Of a stretch of DNA of 64,000 nucleotides, positions 33,081 to 42,451 are shown piece after piece; within the stretch, counting starts at the first letter, position 1, and every line of letters begins with the position of its first letter. The DNA comes from Clostridiales bacterium (GTDB lineage: Bacteria > Bacillota > Clostridia > Oscillospirales > Acutalibacteraceae): contig DUNN01000035.1 of the NCBI GenBank assembly GCA_012839345.1, forward strand, positions 1 to 64,000, given 5' to 3'. Below the pieces are notes generated by a model. It worked only from the letters and a program-made list of their open reading frames with translations, was not told the DNA's origin and searched no databases. The translations under genes and the position numbers were made by a program.

Positions 33081-34856
33081 CTATTGCATCTGTTGATATG
33101 GTAAGGTTACCTGTACCACCACGCCCCCCTCCGGTCGATTGTCAATCGTCAGCCCGTATTGGTCGGAATACTGCAGTCGTAGCCGCCGCTGAATGTTCAT
33201 CAGGCCTACGCTGGTATGTTTCCCCTGCACTTCATCGTCCCTGTGTGCCCCGTAGCAAATTCTTTCACGCACCTGTGCAAGCCGCTCCTCCGGTATACGT
33301 GAACCATTATTTGCAATTTCCAAAAACAACGTATCCCCTTTGTGGTAAGCCGTCAGCACTAGTTCCCCATTTGCCACGCCGGACAGACCATGCTCAATGG
33401 CATTTTCCACAATCGGCTGCAAAAGAAACTTCATTACCGGATGTTCCAGAAGATTTCCTTCCACTTCCTGCCGGAACCGAATCGGATGGCCGAATTTGAT
33501 TTCCTGAATACTGATGTATTTCTTGGTCTGTTCCACTTCGCGGCTCAGGGGCACTTCTTCCGTTTCATAGTCAATGCTGTAGCGAAGGATATCGCCCAAA
33601 GATTTTGACATGACCGCTATTTTATGATTCTTTTCAATTTCTGCAAAGCAGTTAATGTTTTCCAGAGTATTAAACAGAAAATGTGCGTTAATCTGGGACA
33701 TTAGGCTTTGCAGGCAGGACTTCAGGTACCGTATCTCGCTTTTGTATTTTTCCTCAATCAACATTTGAATCTGCTGCAGCATTCTTTCAAAGCATCGGTA
33801 CAGAATCCCAATTTCATCCTGCCGGTTAGGACAGGAATTTTCAAAATGCATTCCCTCTTCCGGCGTTTTCCGCATGGTGTAAGCAAGCCGAACCAAGGGA
33901 CAGAGAAAGCTCTTTTCCGAAACATAAACCAACCCTGCCGCTACAACCAAAACAAGGAACAGCACGCAAAGAAGCATGGTTCTGCTCTGGTGGTAAGCGT
34001 TGGAAAGGGAATCCAGCGATATTTTGGATACCACCTTCCAGCCCGGGTTGTCCAGTGTGCCGAACGTGTAGGCAATGCGGCCGTCTTCGGATTCAATGTA
34101 CCCGCTGGATTCGTTCTGGATTCTGGACATCTGCTCTGGGGTAAAAGTAAGCCGGCTATGTTCGTTGGAGTTGTAAATCAGGCTGCCGTCCGGGTAAAGA
34201 ATGCAGATCTGATCCAGATTGCTGTCGGTAATCTGCGACAAGATAGAGTTATTGCAGATTACAGCAAGCGTTCCTGAGGCTTTTCCGGAAAGGTTGCGGA
34301 ATTCCTTTGCAAAAAGCAGATATTTGCGCGAACTGCCGGAGTGTAGAGGAACAAATGGTTGAATAATGCTGGCCTCCTCCTTGTTCCCCAGAGCCGTTTT
34401 CCAGCTGGAATCCGAGTTTGGGTCCGTCAGCCAGAATTCCCTATTTTTCAAAAAAGAATAGGTATATCCACTGTTCGTAAACAGATATACCCCCTCCACA
34501 TAATCGTTGTTTCCAATCAGATTCTTGCACACATATTCGAAAAGCCGGTTGTTCTGCAGCCTTTGCGAAGGAGTAACCGTGGTATTGCCTTCCTGATCAC
34601 AGATAGAAATAAACACGCTTTGGTTGTTGTACTGACTGAAAAGAAGCGCAGTTTCTAGGTGATCGATATTCTTAAAATTACGGTCGATAGATGAGGTAAC
34701 TTTTCGAATCTGGCTGTTGCTGACCGACTCAATTTGGTTGGTGTACAGCTGCCCGTAATTGTGCAGCGTATAAAGGAATATGCTCATGGTTGGAAGAACC
34801 GAAATTAAAATCAAACACAACAAGAACTTAAACCGGATATTTTGATGAATTTTCAT
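33081..34856 (-). CDS. sensor histidine kinase, YesM type
   Basis: Membrane kinase of ~591 aa. TM1 at ~10-32, a large extracytoplasmic sensing region (~33-270), TM2 at ~275-297, HAMP, then the His-kinase box QINAHFLFNTLENI with the phosphorylated His, and an ATPase domain (NAIEHGLSG, GVGLMNIQRRL-like GLMNIQRR). The ATG at 34856 is preceded by AGGAAGTG; a TTG twelve codons upstream is less likely. It sits between transporter genes and its regulator, so it likely senses the transported sugar, perhaps through the binding protein. Confidence 0.9.
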   Translation of the reverse strand: MKIHQNIRFKFLLCLILISVLPTMSIFLYTLHNYGQLYTNQIESVSNSQIRKVTSSIDRNFKNIDHLETALLFSQYNNQSVFISICDQEGNTTVTPSQRLQNNRLFEYVCKNLIGNNDYVEGVYLFTNSGYTYSFLKNREFWLTDPNSDSSWKTALGNKEEASIIQPFVPLHSGSSRKYLLFAKEFRNLSGKASGTLAVICNNSILSQITDSNLDQICILYPDGSLIYNSNEHSRLTFTPEQMSRIQNESSGYIESEDGRIAYTFGTLDNPGWKVVSKISLDSLSNAYHQSRTMLLCVLFLVLVVAAGLVYVSEKSFLCPLVRLAYTMRKTPEEGMHFENSCPNRQDEIGILYRCFERMLQQIQMLIEEKYKSEIRYLKSCLQSLMSQINAHFLFNTLENINCFAEIEKNHKIAVMSKSLGDILRYSIDYETEEVPLSREVEQTKKYISIQEIKFGHPIRFRQEVEGNLLEHPVMKFLLQPIVENAIEHGLSGVANGELVLTAYHKGDTLFLEIANNGSRIPEERLAQVRERICYGAHRDDEVQGKHTSVGLMNIQRRLRLQYSDQYGLTIDNRPEGGVVVQVTLPYQQMQ

Positions 34857-34962
34857 GAAAAGACACTTCCTGTCATCTGGACTTATCTTCAATTTTACAA
34901 TACCGGTTTAAAAAATGGCACTCACAAAAAAATATAAAAGCATATAATATCTTGTTTTCCAA

Positions 34963-35835
34963 TCAGCCCTTTACGGATCCCGTGGCAAGACCGGCCACAA
35001 AGTAACGCTGCAGGAACGAATACACCGCGATAACCGGAATGGAGCTCAGGAAACACGCAGCAAACAGCATATTCCACTGGGTAGCATTTTCCATATCACC
35101 AATAAAATTCAGCATGATCAGCGGCAGTGTTTTCTGCTCTGGCGCGGAAAGAAACAGCATGGAAAAGAAGAAGTCATTCCAAATCGGCACGCCCTGTGTA
35201 ATCACGATGGAAACCAATGCCGGTTTGGTCAGCGGCATAACAATCTGGAAAAAGATGCGCAACATTCCGGCGCCGTCAATACGTGCAGCTTCTTCCAGAG
35301 CATATGGTACACCGCTCTTGATAAAGTTGGTGTACAGGAAAATGGAAAACGGAATCGACGCCGTAACATACATTGAGATTGGCGCGGCAAAGGAGTTGCT
35401 CATGTGCAAGGCATTCACAATGCGGTACATCGGAATGATGGACATCTGCGCCGACACAATCATGCCAGCCAGGAAGAACACCTGCAAAAAATTCCCCAGC
35501 TTACCACGAAGGCGAGCGATTGCATAGCCGGCCAGCGAACTAGCAAGCAGCAACAGAATGACTGCACTGAATGTAACAATCACACTGTTTTTCAGGGAAC
35601 GGAAATAGTACATTTTCCCCCAGGCAGCCTTGTAGCTTTCCAGTGACACATTTTGAAACAGGTACAGGTAGGACGAGGTGTCTCGAACCCCGCGAAATGA
35701 ACCGGACAACGCAATAATCACAGGAGAAAGGAATACAAGGAAAAATACGGCAATCACCGCGGTAATCGCAATTTCCTTTATAAGAGCTCTGCGTTGTTTC
35801 TCTTTTAGCGTAATCGCCATCTGCATACTTGCCAT
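34963..35835 (-). CDS. CUT1 sugar ABC transporter permease (MalG type)
   Basis: Inner-membrane permease of 290 aa with six hydrophobic segments. The EAA loop that contacts the ATPase is EEAARIDGAGMLRIFFQIVMPL. It ends with the typical FVAGLATGSVKG. It follows the partner permease by 2 bp, indicating coupled translation. No ATPase gene is in the locus. Confidence 0.92.
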   Translation of the reverse strand: MASMQMAITLKEKQRRALIKEIAITAVIAVFFLVFLSPVIIALSGSFRGVRDTSSYLYLFQNVSLESYKAAWGKMYYFRSLKNSVIVTFSAVILLLLASSLAGYAIARLRGKLGNFLQVFFLAGMIVSAQMSIIPMYRIVNALHMSNSFAAPISMYVTASIPFSIFLYTNFIKSGVPYALEEAARIDGAGMLRIFFQIVMPLTKPALVSIVITQGVPIWNDFFFSMLFLSAPEQKTLPLIMLNFIGDMENATQWNMLFAACFLSSIPVIAVYSFLQRYFVAGLATGSVKG

Positions 35836-35837
35836 AG

Positions 35838-36710
35838 TTACAGCTCTATCTCCTTTTTCTTTAAAATCGATAACACAGAGATGGAAATAACCAGAATAAA
35901 TACAAACGCACAGGCCGCCATGGCTTCCGCCTTACCGAACTGACTCTCCATAAACGCCATCTTGTAAATGCTGTACATCAAGGTGTTGGAAGAAGTACCC
36001 GGGCCGCCACCGGTGAGGGCAAACACGTAGTCAAACGACTTGAAGCCGTTGATCAGTCCAAGCATCACGTTAATCATAATGGTGTTAGAAATCATCGGGA
36101 CTTTAATCAGGCGCGTGCTCTGCCAGGAAGTGCAGCCGTCAATTTTGGCTGCCTCAATCACATCATCCGGTATATTCTGCAGTCCAGCAAGGTAAATAAT
36201 CGTCATTGTACCGGAGGAACGCCATGTTTCCACAAAGGCAACGGCAATTAGGGCCGTTGCACTGGTACCGAGCAGGTTTGGCACCCATGTGCTGCCAAGC
36301 AGTTTCAGCACTTCGGAAATCAGGCCATAATATGGGGCATATACATAGCTCCACAAAAACGCAGCAACGATGGTACTGAACAAAGCCGGAAGATACACTA
36401 GAGTTCGAAATACCCCGCGCGCGTGTAGTTTCATATTTAAGATCAGAGATAATATCAAAGCCTGCAGGTTACCCCACAGGACTACGACTAATGCATAAAC
36501 GACTGTGTTTTTCAGGGAGTTCACAAGAGTTCCCTGCCGAATCAGGTTCTTAAAGTTCTTTAATCCAATAAATTCATAACTTCCCAAACCCTTCCAGTCT
36601 GTCAGGCCGTAAAAGAACGACATCAAAACAGGTAAAATCCAAAACGTTAGGTAAAGCAGCATTGCCGGAACTATAAAAAGCAGCAGTATTCTTCGTGAAC
36701 GTCTTTCCAT
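35838..36710 (-). CDS. CUT1 sugar ABC transporter permease (MalF type)
   Basis: Permease of 290 aa with six hydrophobic segments and the EAA loop VIEAAKIDGCTSWQSTRLIKVPM. It starts MERRSRRILLLFIVPAMLLYL, the common LplB/UgpA-like N-terminus. Downstream of the binding-protein gene across a palindromic hairpin (36770-36801). Confidence 0.92.
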   Translation of the reverse strand: MERRSRRILLLFIVPAMLLYLTFWILPVLMSFFYGLTDWKGLGSYEFIGLKNFKNLIRQGTLVNSLKNTVVYALVVVLWGNLQALILSLILNMKLHARGVFRTLVYLPALFSTIVAAFLWSYVYAPYYGLISEVLKLLGSTWVPNLLGTSATALIAVAFVETWRSSGTMTIIYLAGLQNIPDDVIEAAKIDGCTSWQSTRLIKVPMISNTIMINVMLGLINGFKSFDYVFALTGGGPGTSSNTLMYSIYKMAFMESQFGKAEAMAACAFVFILVISISVLSILKKKEIEL

Positions 36711-36769
36711 GATTTGAAATCACTTTCCTTCCGCGTTTCATCTGGTTCTCCCATTTTCAGATATTTTTT

Positions 36770-36801
36770 GTTTTAAGGGACCGGTTCCGGTCCCTTAAAA
36801 C
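36770..36801. repeat. perfect hairpin between binding-protein and permease genes
   Basis: TTTTAAGGGACCGG and its exact complement with a two-base gap, without a T tail. Such hairpins commonly protect the 3' end of binding-protein mRNA, raising its level relative to permeases. Confidence 0.65.
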
Positions 36802-36853
36802 ACAGGATAATTTGATGTATATCTGGAAATGTAAACCCTTGGCAGCGGATTGC

Positions 36854-38188
36854 TCAGCTGCTCTTCTTGTTTAATTCGTCAAATTTATCTTGCATTGCTT
36901 TTGCTACATCGTTTGCGGTTGCACTGCCAGTAATAACTTCTTGGAACTTAGAGCACATTGCGTCGCTCACGCCTTCCGGCCATGCATTGTTGCAGTTGTA
37001 AATTGCGACGTCATTGGAATAGCGCTGCAGATATTCATTGATCATGTCGCGGGAATCCTTTGCTCCCTCATAGCAGGAAATATCGCTGTTCATCTTCATC
37101 CACTGCTCGAATAACGGGGTGCCTTCGGTAAACCAGTAATCCATGACCTTTTTGATGGCATCCTGCTTTTTGGAGTTTGCGCTGATGAAAAGTCCGGTGG
37201 ACGGAGTCAGGTTGTAAACAAACTTCTTTCCCGCGTCGTTGGACGGAATGCAGAACATTCCTTTTTCAAAGCTGACTTTACCCTGCTTATTTAAAGCATC
37301 ATAACCGAAGCTGCCATCAAAGATCATCGCAGCATCGCCATCTACAAAAGCCTGACGACTCTGATCCTGAGAAAGTCCCAGTGAATTTTGAATAACGTAG
37401 CCCTTTTTGTACAGTGTTTCCATTTTTTCAATGGTCTTTACCCAAACCGGGTCAGTGAACTTTGTCTTTCCACTCGTAAGTTCGTCGTCAAAATGCTCAT
37501 TTTCACCGTAAACCTCGGAAGCAGCGATCTGATACATACCGAACTGAATGACGAAGGACTGCTTGTCGCCGCAGGTAATTGGAGTGTAGCCAGCTTTCTT
37601 CAGCTTTTCACAGACCTGTAAAAATTCGTCCCAGTTGGTGGGAAGCTGTGTGATGCCTGCTTTTTTGAAGGCATCCTTGTTGTACCAGGTGGTCAAAAAG
37701 CTTGTGCCATTCGGAATCGCGTATACTTTATCGTTGAACTTATAAGAATTCACAATATCCTTGCGGTATTTGCTAAGTGCTGGATAGTCGGTCAAGTCCT
37801 TTACATATCCTGCGTCAACCAGATCTTTTGCCTGCAGCGAAGCCCACCAGTTAAACATATCCGGGCCCTGGCCGCTGGCAAATTTCAGACGTACCGTCTG
37901 CTTGTACTGGTCCGTTGGGAGCTGTTCCACTTCAATGTTGATATTCGGGTATTTTTCTTTTACAAGTTCAGGCAGAATGTCCAGATAAAAGTCCTTTCCA
38001 CCGGTGTTCGGCCGTGTGGTTACCATCATGGACAGGGTAACCTTTTCGTCAGAAGCCGATGCGGTATCCCCGGATGCGGTGCTGCCACTCGCTGTGGAAG
38101 CAGTACCGGATGAGCCGCTGCAGCCGGAAAGGTACGCCGCAGTCAATGCAGTGGCCAAAACCAAGCTTAGAAGTCTACGCTTTTTCAT
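36854..38188 (-). CDS. CUT1 ABC transporter sugar-binding lipoprotein
   Basis: Extracytoplasmic binding protein of 444 aa. Lipoprotein signal with lipobox LSGC at Cys23, followed by a Ser/Gly/Thr-rich linker and family-1 solute-binding folds (GQGPDMFNWWASLQAKDLVDAG, DGDAAMIFDGSFG). The ligand is unknown. First gene of the operon running to 28317. A GGAGG-type site precedes the ATG. Expressed from a promoter with -10 at 38316-38321. Confidence 0.9.
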   Translation of the reverse strand: MKKRRLLSLVLATALTAAYLSGCSGSSGTASTASGSTASGDTASASDEKVTLSMMVTTRPNTGGKDFYLDILPELVKEKYPNINIEVEQLPTDQYKQTVRLKFASGQGPDMFNWWASLQAKDLVDAGYVKDLTDYPALSKYRKDIVNSYKFNDKVYAIPNGTSFLTTWYNKDAFKKAGITQLPTNWDEFLQVCEKLKKAGYTPITCGDKQSFVIQFGMYQIAASEVYGENEHFDDELTSGKTKFTDPVWVKTIEKMETLYKKGYVIQNSLGLSQDQSRQAFVDGDAAMIFDGSFGYDALNKQGKVSFEKGMFCIPSNDAGKKFVYNLTPSTGLFISANSKKQDAIKKVMDYWFTEGTPLFEQWMKMNSDISCYEGAKDSRDMINEYLQRYSNDVAIYNCNNAWPEGVSDAMCSKFQEVITGSATANDVAKAMQDKFDELNKKSS

Positions 38189-38315
38189 AATTTACACTAC
38201 CTCCCAAAAGTAAGAAATTAGTAGATGCCTTCGTCCGCGGATCTTTATCTGCATCAACCAATTTATTTGGCGATTTAGATAAAGAAGTTTAAGATTTGGC
38301 TCTCTATTTGTCTGA

Positions 38316-38362
38316 ATTGTAGCATGGATAAAAGTAACTTTTCTACACCCATTTATGGTAAC
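38316..38362 (-). promoter_or_regulatory. promoter of the binding-protein operon with direct repeats
   Basis: Extended -10 TGCTACAAT (complement of 38316-38324). Two direct repeats AAAAGTTAC on the minus strand (GTAA at 38334-38337 and 38358-38361) are spaced 24 bp, the nearer covering the -35 region, as for an AraC-type activator. Confidence 0.5.
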
Positions 38363-38464
38363 TTTTTAGCATAATCAATAGAATAATATGTTTTTCGACA
38401 TCACTTTTTAGTTGTTTATAAAACTATTAGCGGGAATTTCTGGGTCGTAACTAAGCACTTGTGT

Positions 38465-38514
38465 AAAATATTACTAAAAATTGATACAAAAAGTTACTTT
38501 TTCTGTGCTATGCT
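38465..38514 (+). promoter_or_regulatory. promoter of the dehydrogenase-lyase operon with direct repeats
   Basis: Extended -10 TGCTATGCT (38506-38514). AAAATATTAC (38465-38474) and AAAAGTTACTTTTT (38489-38502) form imperfect repeats spaced 23 bp. The proximal repeat matches that of the divergent operon, implying one shared regulator. The 430-bp gap 38189-38619 holds only these two promoters. Confidence 0.5.
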
Positions 38515-38619
38515 AATTATACAGTAAAGCAAACTGCCTGATTGCTGCTTTGAGGAAAGATAAAAATTAAGGTGACCGCTGCAGCTTTCGGAAGTGCAAG
38601 GGGAGGATGAATAAAAAGG

Positions 38620-39582
38620 ATGCCCGGTAAAGTACTTGTAACAGCTACAAATTACTCGAAATATTGCCTTCCGGCACGAAAAATGCTGGAACAAAATGGA
38701 TTTGAAGTGACGGAAAATCCTCACGACCGCCCGTATACGACGGAAGAGCTGAAAACCAAAGTACCGGATATCGTTGCGGCGATTGTAGGGCCGGACCGGT
38801 GGAATGAAGATATTTTCCGCGTCGCGCCGAATCTGAAAATCATCACGCGCTTCGGTGTTGGAACCGACAATATAGACCTTGAGGCAGCAACCCGGCACGG
38901 GATTGCCGTCACCAACGCCAAAGGGCAGAACGCCGCCGCGGTAGCGGAACAGGCAATCGGACTGATGCTATGTCTGCTGCGCGAAATTCCTCTACTGGAC
39001 AAGAAGATTCGCACCGGAGAGTGGACGCGCACAGTCGGACGCAACCTTGGCGGAAAAACCATCGGGCTGCTCGGGTTCGGAATGATCGCGCAAAAAGTTG
39101 CAGAAAAATTGTCTGGCTTTAGCGTAAAAATCATTGCTTTCGATCAATATCCGAACCGGGAAGCGGCCGACCGGCTAGGCGTCACCTTTGCAGGACTGGA
39201 CGAGGTTTTGGCGCAGTCCGATTTGGTGAGCCTGCACCTTCCGGCAACGGAAGAAACCATTGGAATCATGAACCATGGGAATTTTGAAAAAATGAAGCCG
39301 GGTTCCTTCTTTGTCAACACAGCGCGGGGCGCGCTCGTGAATGATAAGGATTTATACGAAGCCCTGAAAAGCGGCAGATTGGCAGGAGCCGGGCTGGACG
39401 TATACAACACAGAACCCACCGCTCCGGACAACCCGTTGTTTGCCTTGGATAATGTAGTCTGTACTCCGCATACTTCTGGTGATACGCTGGACACTTACCA
39501 CGATGTCAGCATGAGCACTGCGCAGGCAGTCATTGATTATTTCAACGGCAAAAAACCGCTAAACCTATTGAATCAGATTTAA
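38620..39582 (+). CDS. D-2-hydroxyacid dehydrogenase family protein
   Basis: NAD-dependent oxidoreductase of 320 aa related to phosphoglycerate dehydrogenase. It has TRFGVGTDNIDLEAA, a Rossmann motif GLLGFGMIAQKVAEKL (last Gly of GxGxxG replaced by Ala), and the catalytic set NTARGALV (Arg), NTEP (Glu) and TPHTSG (His). Without an ACT domain it is unlikely to serve serine synthesis; in this operon it more likely oxidises a sugar-derived hydroxy acid. AGGGGAGG precedes the ATG. Confidence 0.85.
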   Translation: MPGKVLVTATNYSKYCLPARKMLEQNGFEVTENPHDRPYTTEELKTKVPDIVAAIVGPDRWNEDIFRVAPNLKIITRFGVGTDNIDLEAATRHGIAVTNAKGQNAAAVAEQAIGLMLCLLREIPLLDKKIRTGEWTRTVGRNLGGKTIGLLGFGMIAQKVAEKLSGFSVKIIAFDQYPNREAADRLGVTFAGLDEVLAQSDLVSLHLPATEETIGIMNHGNFEKMKPGSFFVNTARGALVNDKDLYEALKSGRLAGAGLDVYNTEPTAPDNPLFALDNVVCTPHTSGDTLDTYHDVSMSTAQAVIDYFNGKKPLNLLNQI

Positions 39583-39597
39583 AGAGGAGTGTTATTG

Positions 39598-40524
39598 ATG
39601 GCAACAAAGACTTTCCCAGGCGGGATTTATCCGACCATGCTGACCCCGTTTACACAAGACAATAAGGTAGACTATGTTTCTTTGGGGAAACTGATCGACT
39701 GGTATATGGAAGAAGGTTCGGACGGTCTTTTTGCAGTCTGTCAGTCCAGCGAGATGTTCTATCTTTCCTTGGAAGAACGCATTCAGGTGGCAAAATTTGT
39801 GAAAGAGCACGTTGGCGATCGTGTTCCAGTCATTTCTTCCGGCCATGTATCCTATTCTCCGGAAGATCAGGCGGAAGAAGTAAAACGAATTGCCGATACG
39901 GGCGTGGACGCCGTTATTTTGGTTACAAATCGCCTTGCGGACGCCAGCGAATCAGACGATGTCTGGATCGAGCATTTGTCGAAACTGCTGAATAAAATTC
40001 CGGATGACATCGCTCTTGGATTTTATGAGTGCCCCTACCCTTATAAGCGCGTGATGTCGCTGAAAACCGTAAAATTCTGCGCGGATACCGGACGGTTCTA
40101 TTTTCTGAAGGACACCTGCTGCGACGCTGCGATGATTCGAGAACGGATTCAGATGGCCAAAGGTAGCAATCTGAAAATCTATAATGCGAACACCGCAACC
40201 TTGCTGGAAACCCTGCGCTACGGCGCTTCCGGCTACAGTGGCATCATGGCCAACTTCCAAACCAAGGAATACAAATGGCTTTATGAAAACTATGAGAAAA
40301 AGCCGAAGGAAGCAGAAGAAGTTGCCGCTTTCCTGACGATGTCCTCCTTTATCGAAACCCATCTGTATCCTGCCATTGCGAAAAATCACCTGATGCGCAA
40401 TGGCATTCTGGGAGCCGACCGCTGCAGAACCTGTAACGCCGCCGACCTGACCGCAACCAACCAGTCAGAAACCGACCAGCTTGTCCTGATTACAAAGGCT
40501 GTAGACGAGCAATACGGAATCTAA
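39598..40524 (+). CDS. DapA/NanA-family aldolase (lyase)
   Basis: Class I pyruvate aldolase family member, 308 aa. The Schiff-base Lys is in FYFLKDTCC and the Tyr in GFYECPYPYKR. Near the N-terminus GGIYPTMLTPF is family typical; the usual substrate motif GTTGE is replaced by AVCQSSE, so it is not a standard dihydrodipicolinate synthase. It probably splits or forms a 2-keto-3-deoxy sugar acid. GAGGAG precedes the ATG at 39598. Cotranscribed with the dehydrogenase. Confidence 0.85.
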   Translation: MATKTFPGGIYPTMLTPFTQDNKVDYVSLGKLIDWYMEEGSDGLFAVCQSSEMFYLSLEERIQVAKFVKEHVGDRVPVISSGHVSYSPEDQAEEVKRIADTGVDAVILVTNRLADASESDDVWIEHLSKLLNKIPDDIALGFYECPYPYKRVMSLKTVKFCADTGRFYFLKDTCCDAAMIRERIQMAKGSNLKIYNANTATLLETLRYGASGYSGIMANFQTKEYKWLYENYEKKPKEAEEVAAFLTMSSFIETHLYPAIAKNHLMRNGILGADRCRTCNAADLTATNQSETDQLVLITKAVDEQYGI

Positions 40525-40540
40525 GCTTCGGGTGGAAATT

Positions 40541-40824
40541 ATGATACAGGAAATGGCCTATGAACTGGTCTCCGGGGAACATCCCCCGTTTCCAAGCTGC
40601 CACGCGTCCAACGAGGTGGTTTTGGTCAACGGTGTGGTTCAGTGTGTGTGTTTCGCCGGCAGCAAGGAAGGGGCAAACGACATAGGCATCTGATGTGTGT
40701 GCCGGGAAAACGGCCGGCGAAGCGCACCGCGTATTTTGGCTAAAATCGTCTTCTGGCAAACCCAAATGATGAAATCCGGCGACAACGAAACCAGTTGGTC
40801 GGAGTCCCGAAAAATTATATCTTT
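40541..40824 (+). pseudogene. remnant of a sialidase-like (BNR-repeat) gene
   Basis: Reads MIQEMAYELVSGEHPPFPSC then HASNEVVLVNGVVQ and FAGSKEGANDIGI, matching the N-terminus of exo-sialidase-like proteins (PPFPSCHAST...FGGTKEG). A TGA at 40691-40693 stands where the family has Trp. The same frame then gives CRENGRRSAPRILAKI and, abruptly, VFWQTQMMKSGDNETSWSES, implying a large internal deletion. The frame runs into the start of the duplicated YhcH segment at ~40825, which cuts it off. Only ~95 of an expected ~350+ codons remain. Confidence 0.65.
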
Positions 40825-40842
40825 ATTGGGAGGTGTATCCGT

Positions 40843-41310
40843 TTGATTTATGACACCCGGGAAAATATGAAAATGTACAAGGGTCTGGGGGAAAACCTGG
40901 ACCGTGCAATCGCCTATTTTTTAAAAACAGATTTCAGCAAGCTGGAAGCCGGCAAATACCCGATTGACGAAGACCGTGTGTTTGCATTGGTGCAGACACC
41001 CACCACTTACCCAAAGGAGAAAGCCCGTTGGGAGTCCCATGAGAAATACATCGACATTCAGTACTTACTGAATGGAGAAGAAATGTTTGGCTTGCAAAAA
41101 ACCGATCAGCTGACTGTCTCCGAACCATATCGGGAAGAAAACGATATTACATTCTTTGAGGACAATGGCAAAGGATTTTTCCCCATACTTCGTCCGGACA
41201 CGTTCGTTATCTGCTTCCCGACGGACGCTCACATGCCGTTAATCCGCCCCCATGAACCGATGGCGATTAAAAAAGTCGTTATTAAAGTGAAAACCGAATC
41301 CTGCGGCTGA
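40843..41310 (+). CDS. YhcH/YjgK/YiaL-family protein, copy 2
   Basis: 155 aa, about 98% identical to copy 1 at 27764 (152 of 155 residues). The duplicated DNA starts just before the ribosome site (near 40826) and ends about 20 bp past the stop. Same TTG start and GGAGG. It lies in the sugar operon between the sialidase remnant and the PfkB kinase, the context where this family is usually found, so this may be the functional home or a replacement copy. Confidence 0.88.
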   Translation: MIYDTRENMKMYKGLGENLDRAIAYFLKTDFSKLEAGKYPIDEDRVFALVQTPTTYPKEKARWESHEKYIDIQYLLNGEEMFGLQKTDQLTVSEPYREENDITFFEDNGKGFFPILRPDTFVICFPTDAHMPLIRPHEPMAIKKVVIKVKTESCG

Positions 41311-41428
41311 GTTTGATTCGCTTTCAGGTTTGTGTGCAAAATCGTTAAAAAACACCGGCCCTGTTTATAAAGCAATAAGATTTTTCTACTTTAAAAACAG
41401 GGCAAATTCGAAACGGAGAAAGAGTAGC

Positions 41429-42403
41429 ATGAAACCGAAAATTCTAGTTGTCGGCAGCTTTGTCATGGATATGATTGTCAGCACAGAAAAGTTCCCGAAT
41501 TCCGGTGAAACCGTGCTGGGCAAAGCATTCCGAACCGCTCCCGGCGGAAAGGGTGCAAACCAGGCGGTGCAGGCGGCACGCCTCGGTGCGGATGTGACCA
41601 TGGTGGGCAAGGTTGGAAACGACGAGTTTGGAAAAAGTTTGATTCAATCCTGTGTGGACGCCGGCATCCATACGGAACACATTCTTATTGACCCGGACAC
41701 CTCTTCCGCAATCGGTAATGTAATGCTGGAGGTAGGAAAAGAAAAATCCGTGAAAAACCGGATTATCGTGGTGCCGGGGGCCAACATGACCATCACCCCG
41801 CAGGATGTCGTCTTCTTGAAAGGTACCATTCAGCAATATGACATGGTTGTTTTACAACTGGAGATCCCGATGGAAATCAATGAGCTAGTCGCTCAATACG
41901 CTTTTGAGCAGCAGGTTCCCGTTCTGCTTAATTCCGCACCGTCCGCACCGCTTTCCAAAGCGCTGCTTTCCCATCTTACATATCTTTCCCCCAATGAGCA
42001 CGAAGCCACCGACCTGACTGGAATTCCGATCCGCAAAAACGGAAACGAAGTAAACCAGCAGGATTTGAAAGCTGTGGTGGATTCTCTGCTTTCCAAAGGG
42101 GTAAAAAATGTGGTTATTACACTAGGAAATGCAGGAGCCATGATTGCTAACAAAGACGAAATGATTTATCATCCGTGCGTGGACACGGTTACAGTAAAGG
42201 ACCCAACCGCTGCAGGGGATTCTTTTATCGGAGCATTTACCACCGCCATCTGCTCCGGAATGAACCACCGCCGCGCGCTTCGCTTCGCGAATTATACGGC
42301 CGCACTGACCGTATCCAAAGAAGGCGCGCAACCCTCCCTGCCCTGCCGGAACGCAGTAATGGATCTGATGAAGCAAAATGCAGAAACAGAATTTGAATTT
42401 TAA
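41429..42403 (+). CDS. PfkB-family sugar kinase (ribokinase-like)
   Basis: Carbohydrate kinase of 324 aa. N-terminal signature GGKGANQAVQAARLGADVTMVGKVGND and C-terminal DPTAAGDSFIGAFTTAI with the catalytic Asp. It most resembles ribokinase, but the operon partners (lyase, SIS isomerase) suggest a different sugar or keto-sugar acid. GGAGAAAGAG precedes the ATG at 41429. Confidence 0.88.
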   Translation: MKPKILVVGSFVMDMIVSTEKFPNSGETVLGKAFRTAPGGKGANQAVQAARLGADVTMVGKVGNDEFGKSLIQSCVDAGIHTEHILIDPDTSSAIGNVMLEVGKEKSVKNRIIVVPGANMTITPQDVVFLKGTIQQYDMVVLQLEIPMEINELVAQYAFEQQVPVLLNSAPSAPLSKALLSHLTYLSPNEHEATDLTGIPIRKNGNEVNQQDLKAVVDSLLSKGVKNVVITLGNAGAMIANKDEMIYHPCVDTVTVKDPTAAGDSFIGAFTTAICSGMNHRRALRFANYTAALTVSKEGAQPSLPCRNAVMDLMKQNAETEFEF

Positions 42404-42451
42404 ATATTAACTGTTGAATGAATAACCCAAAGAACAACAAGGGGAATTAGT

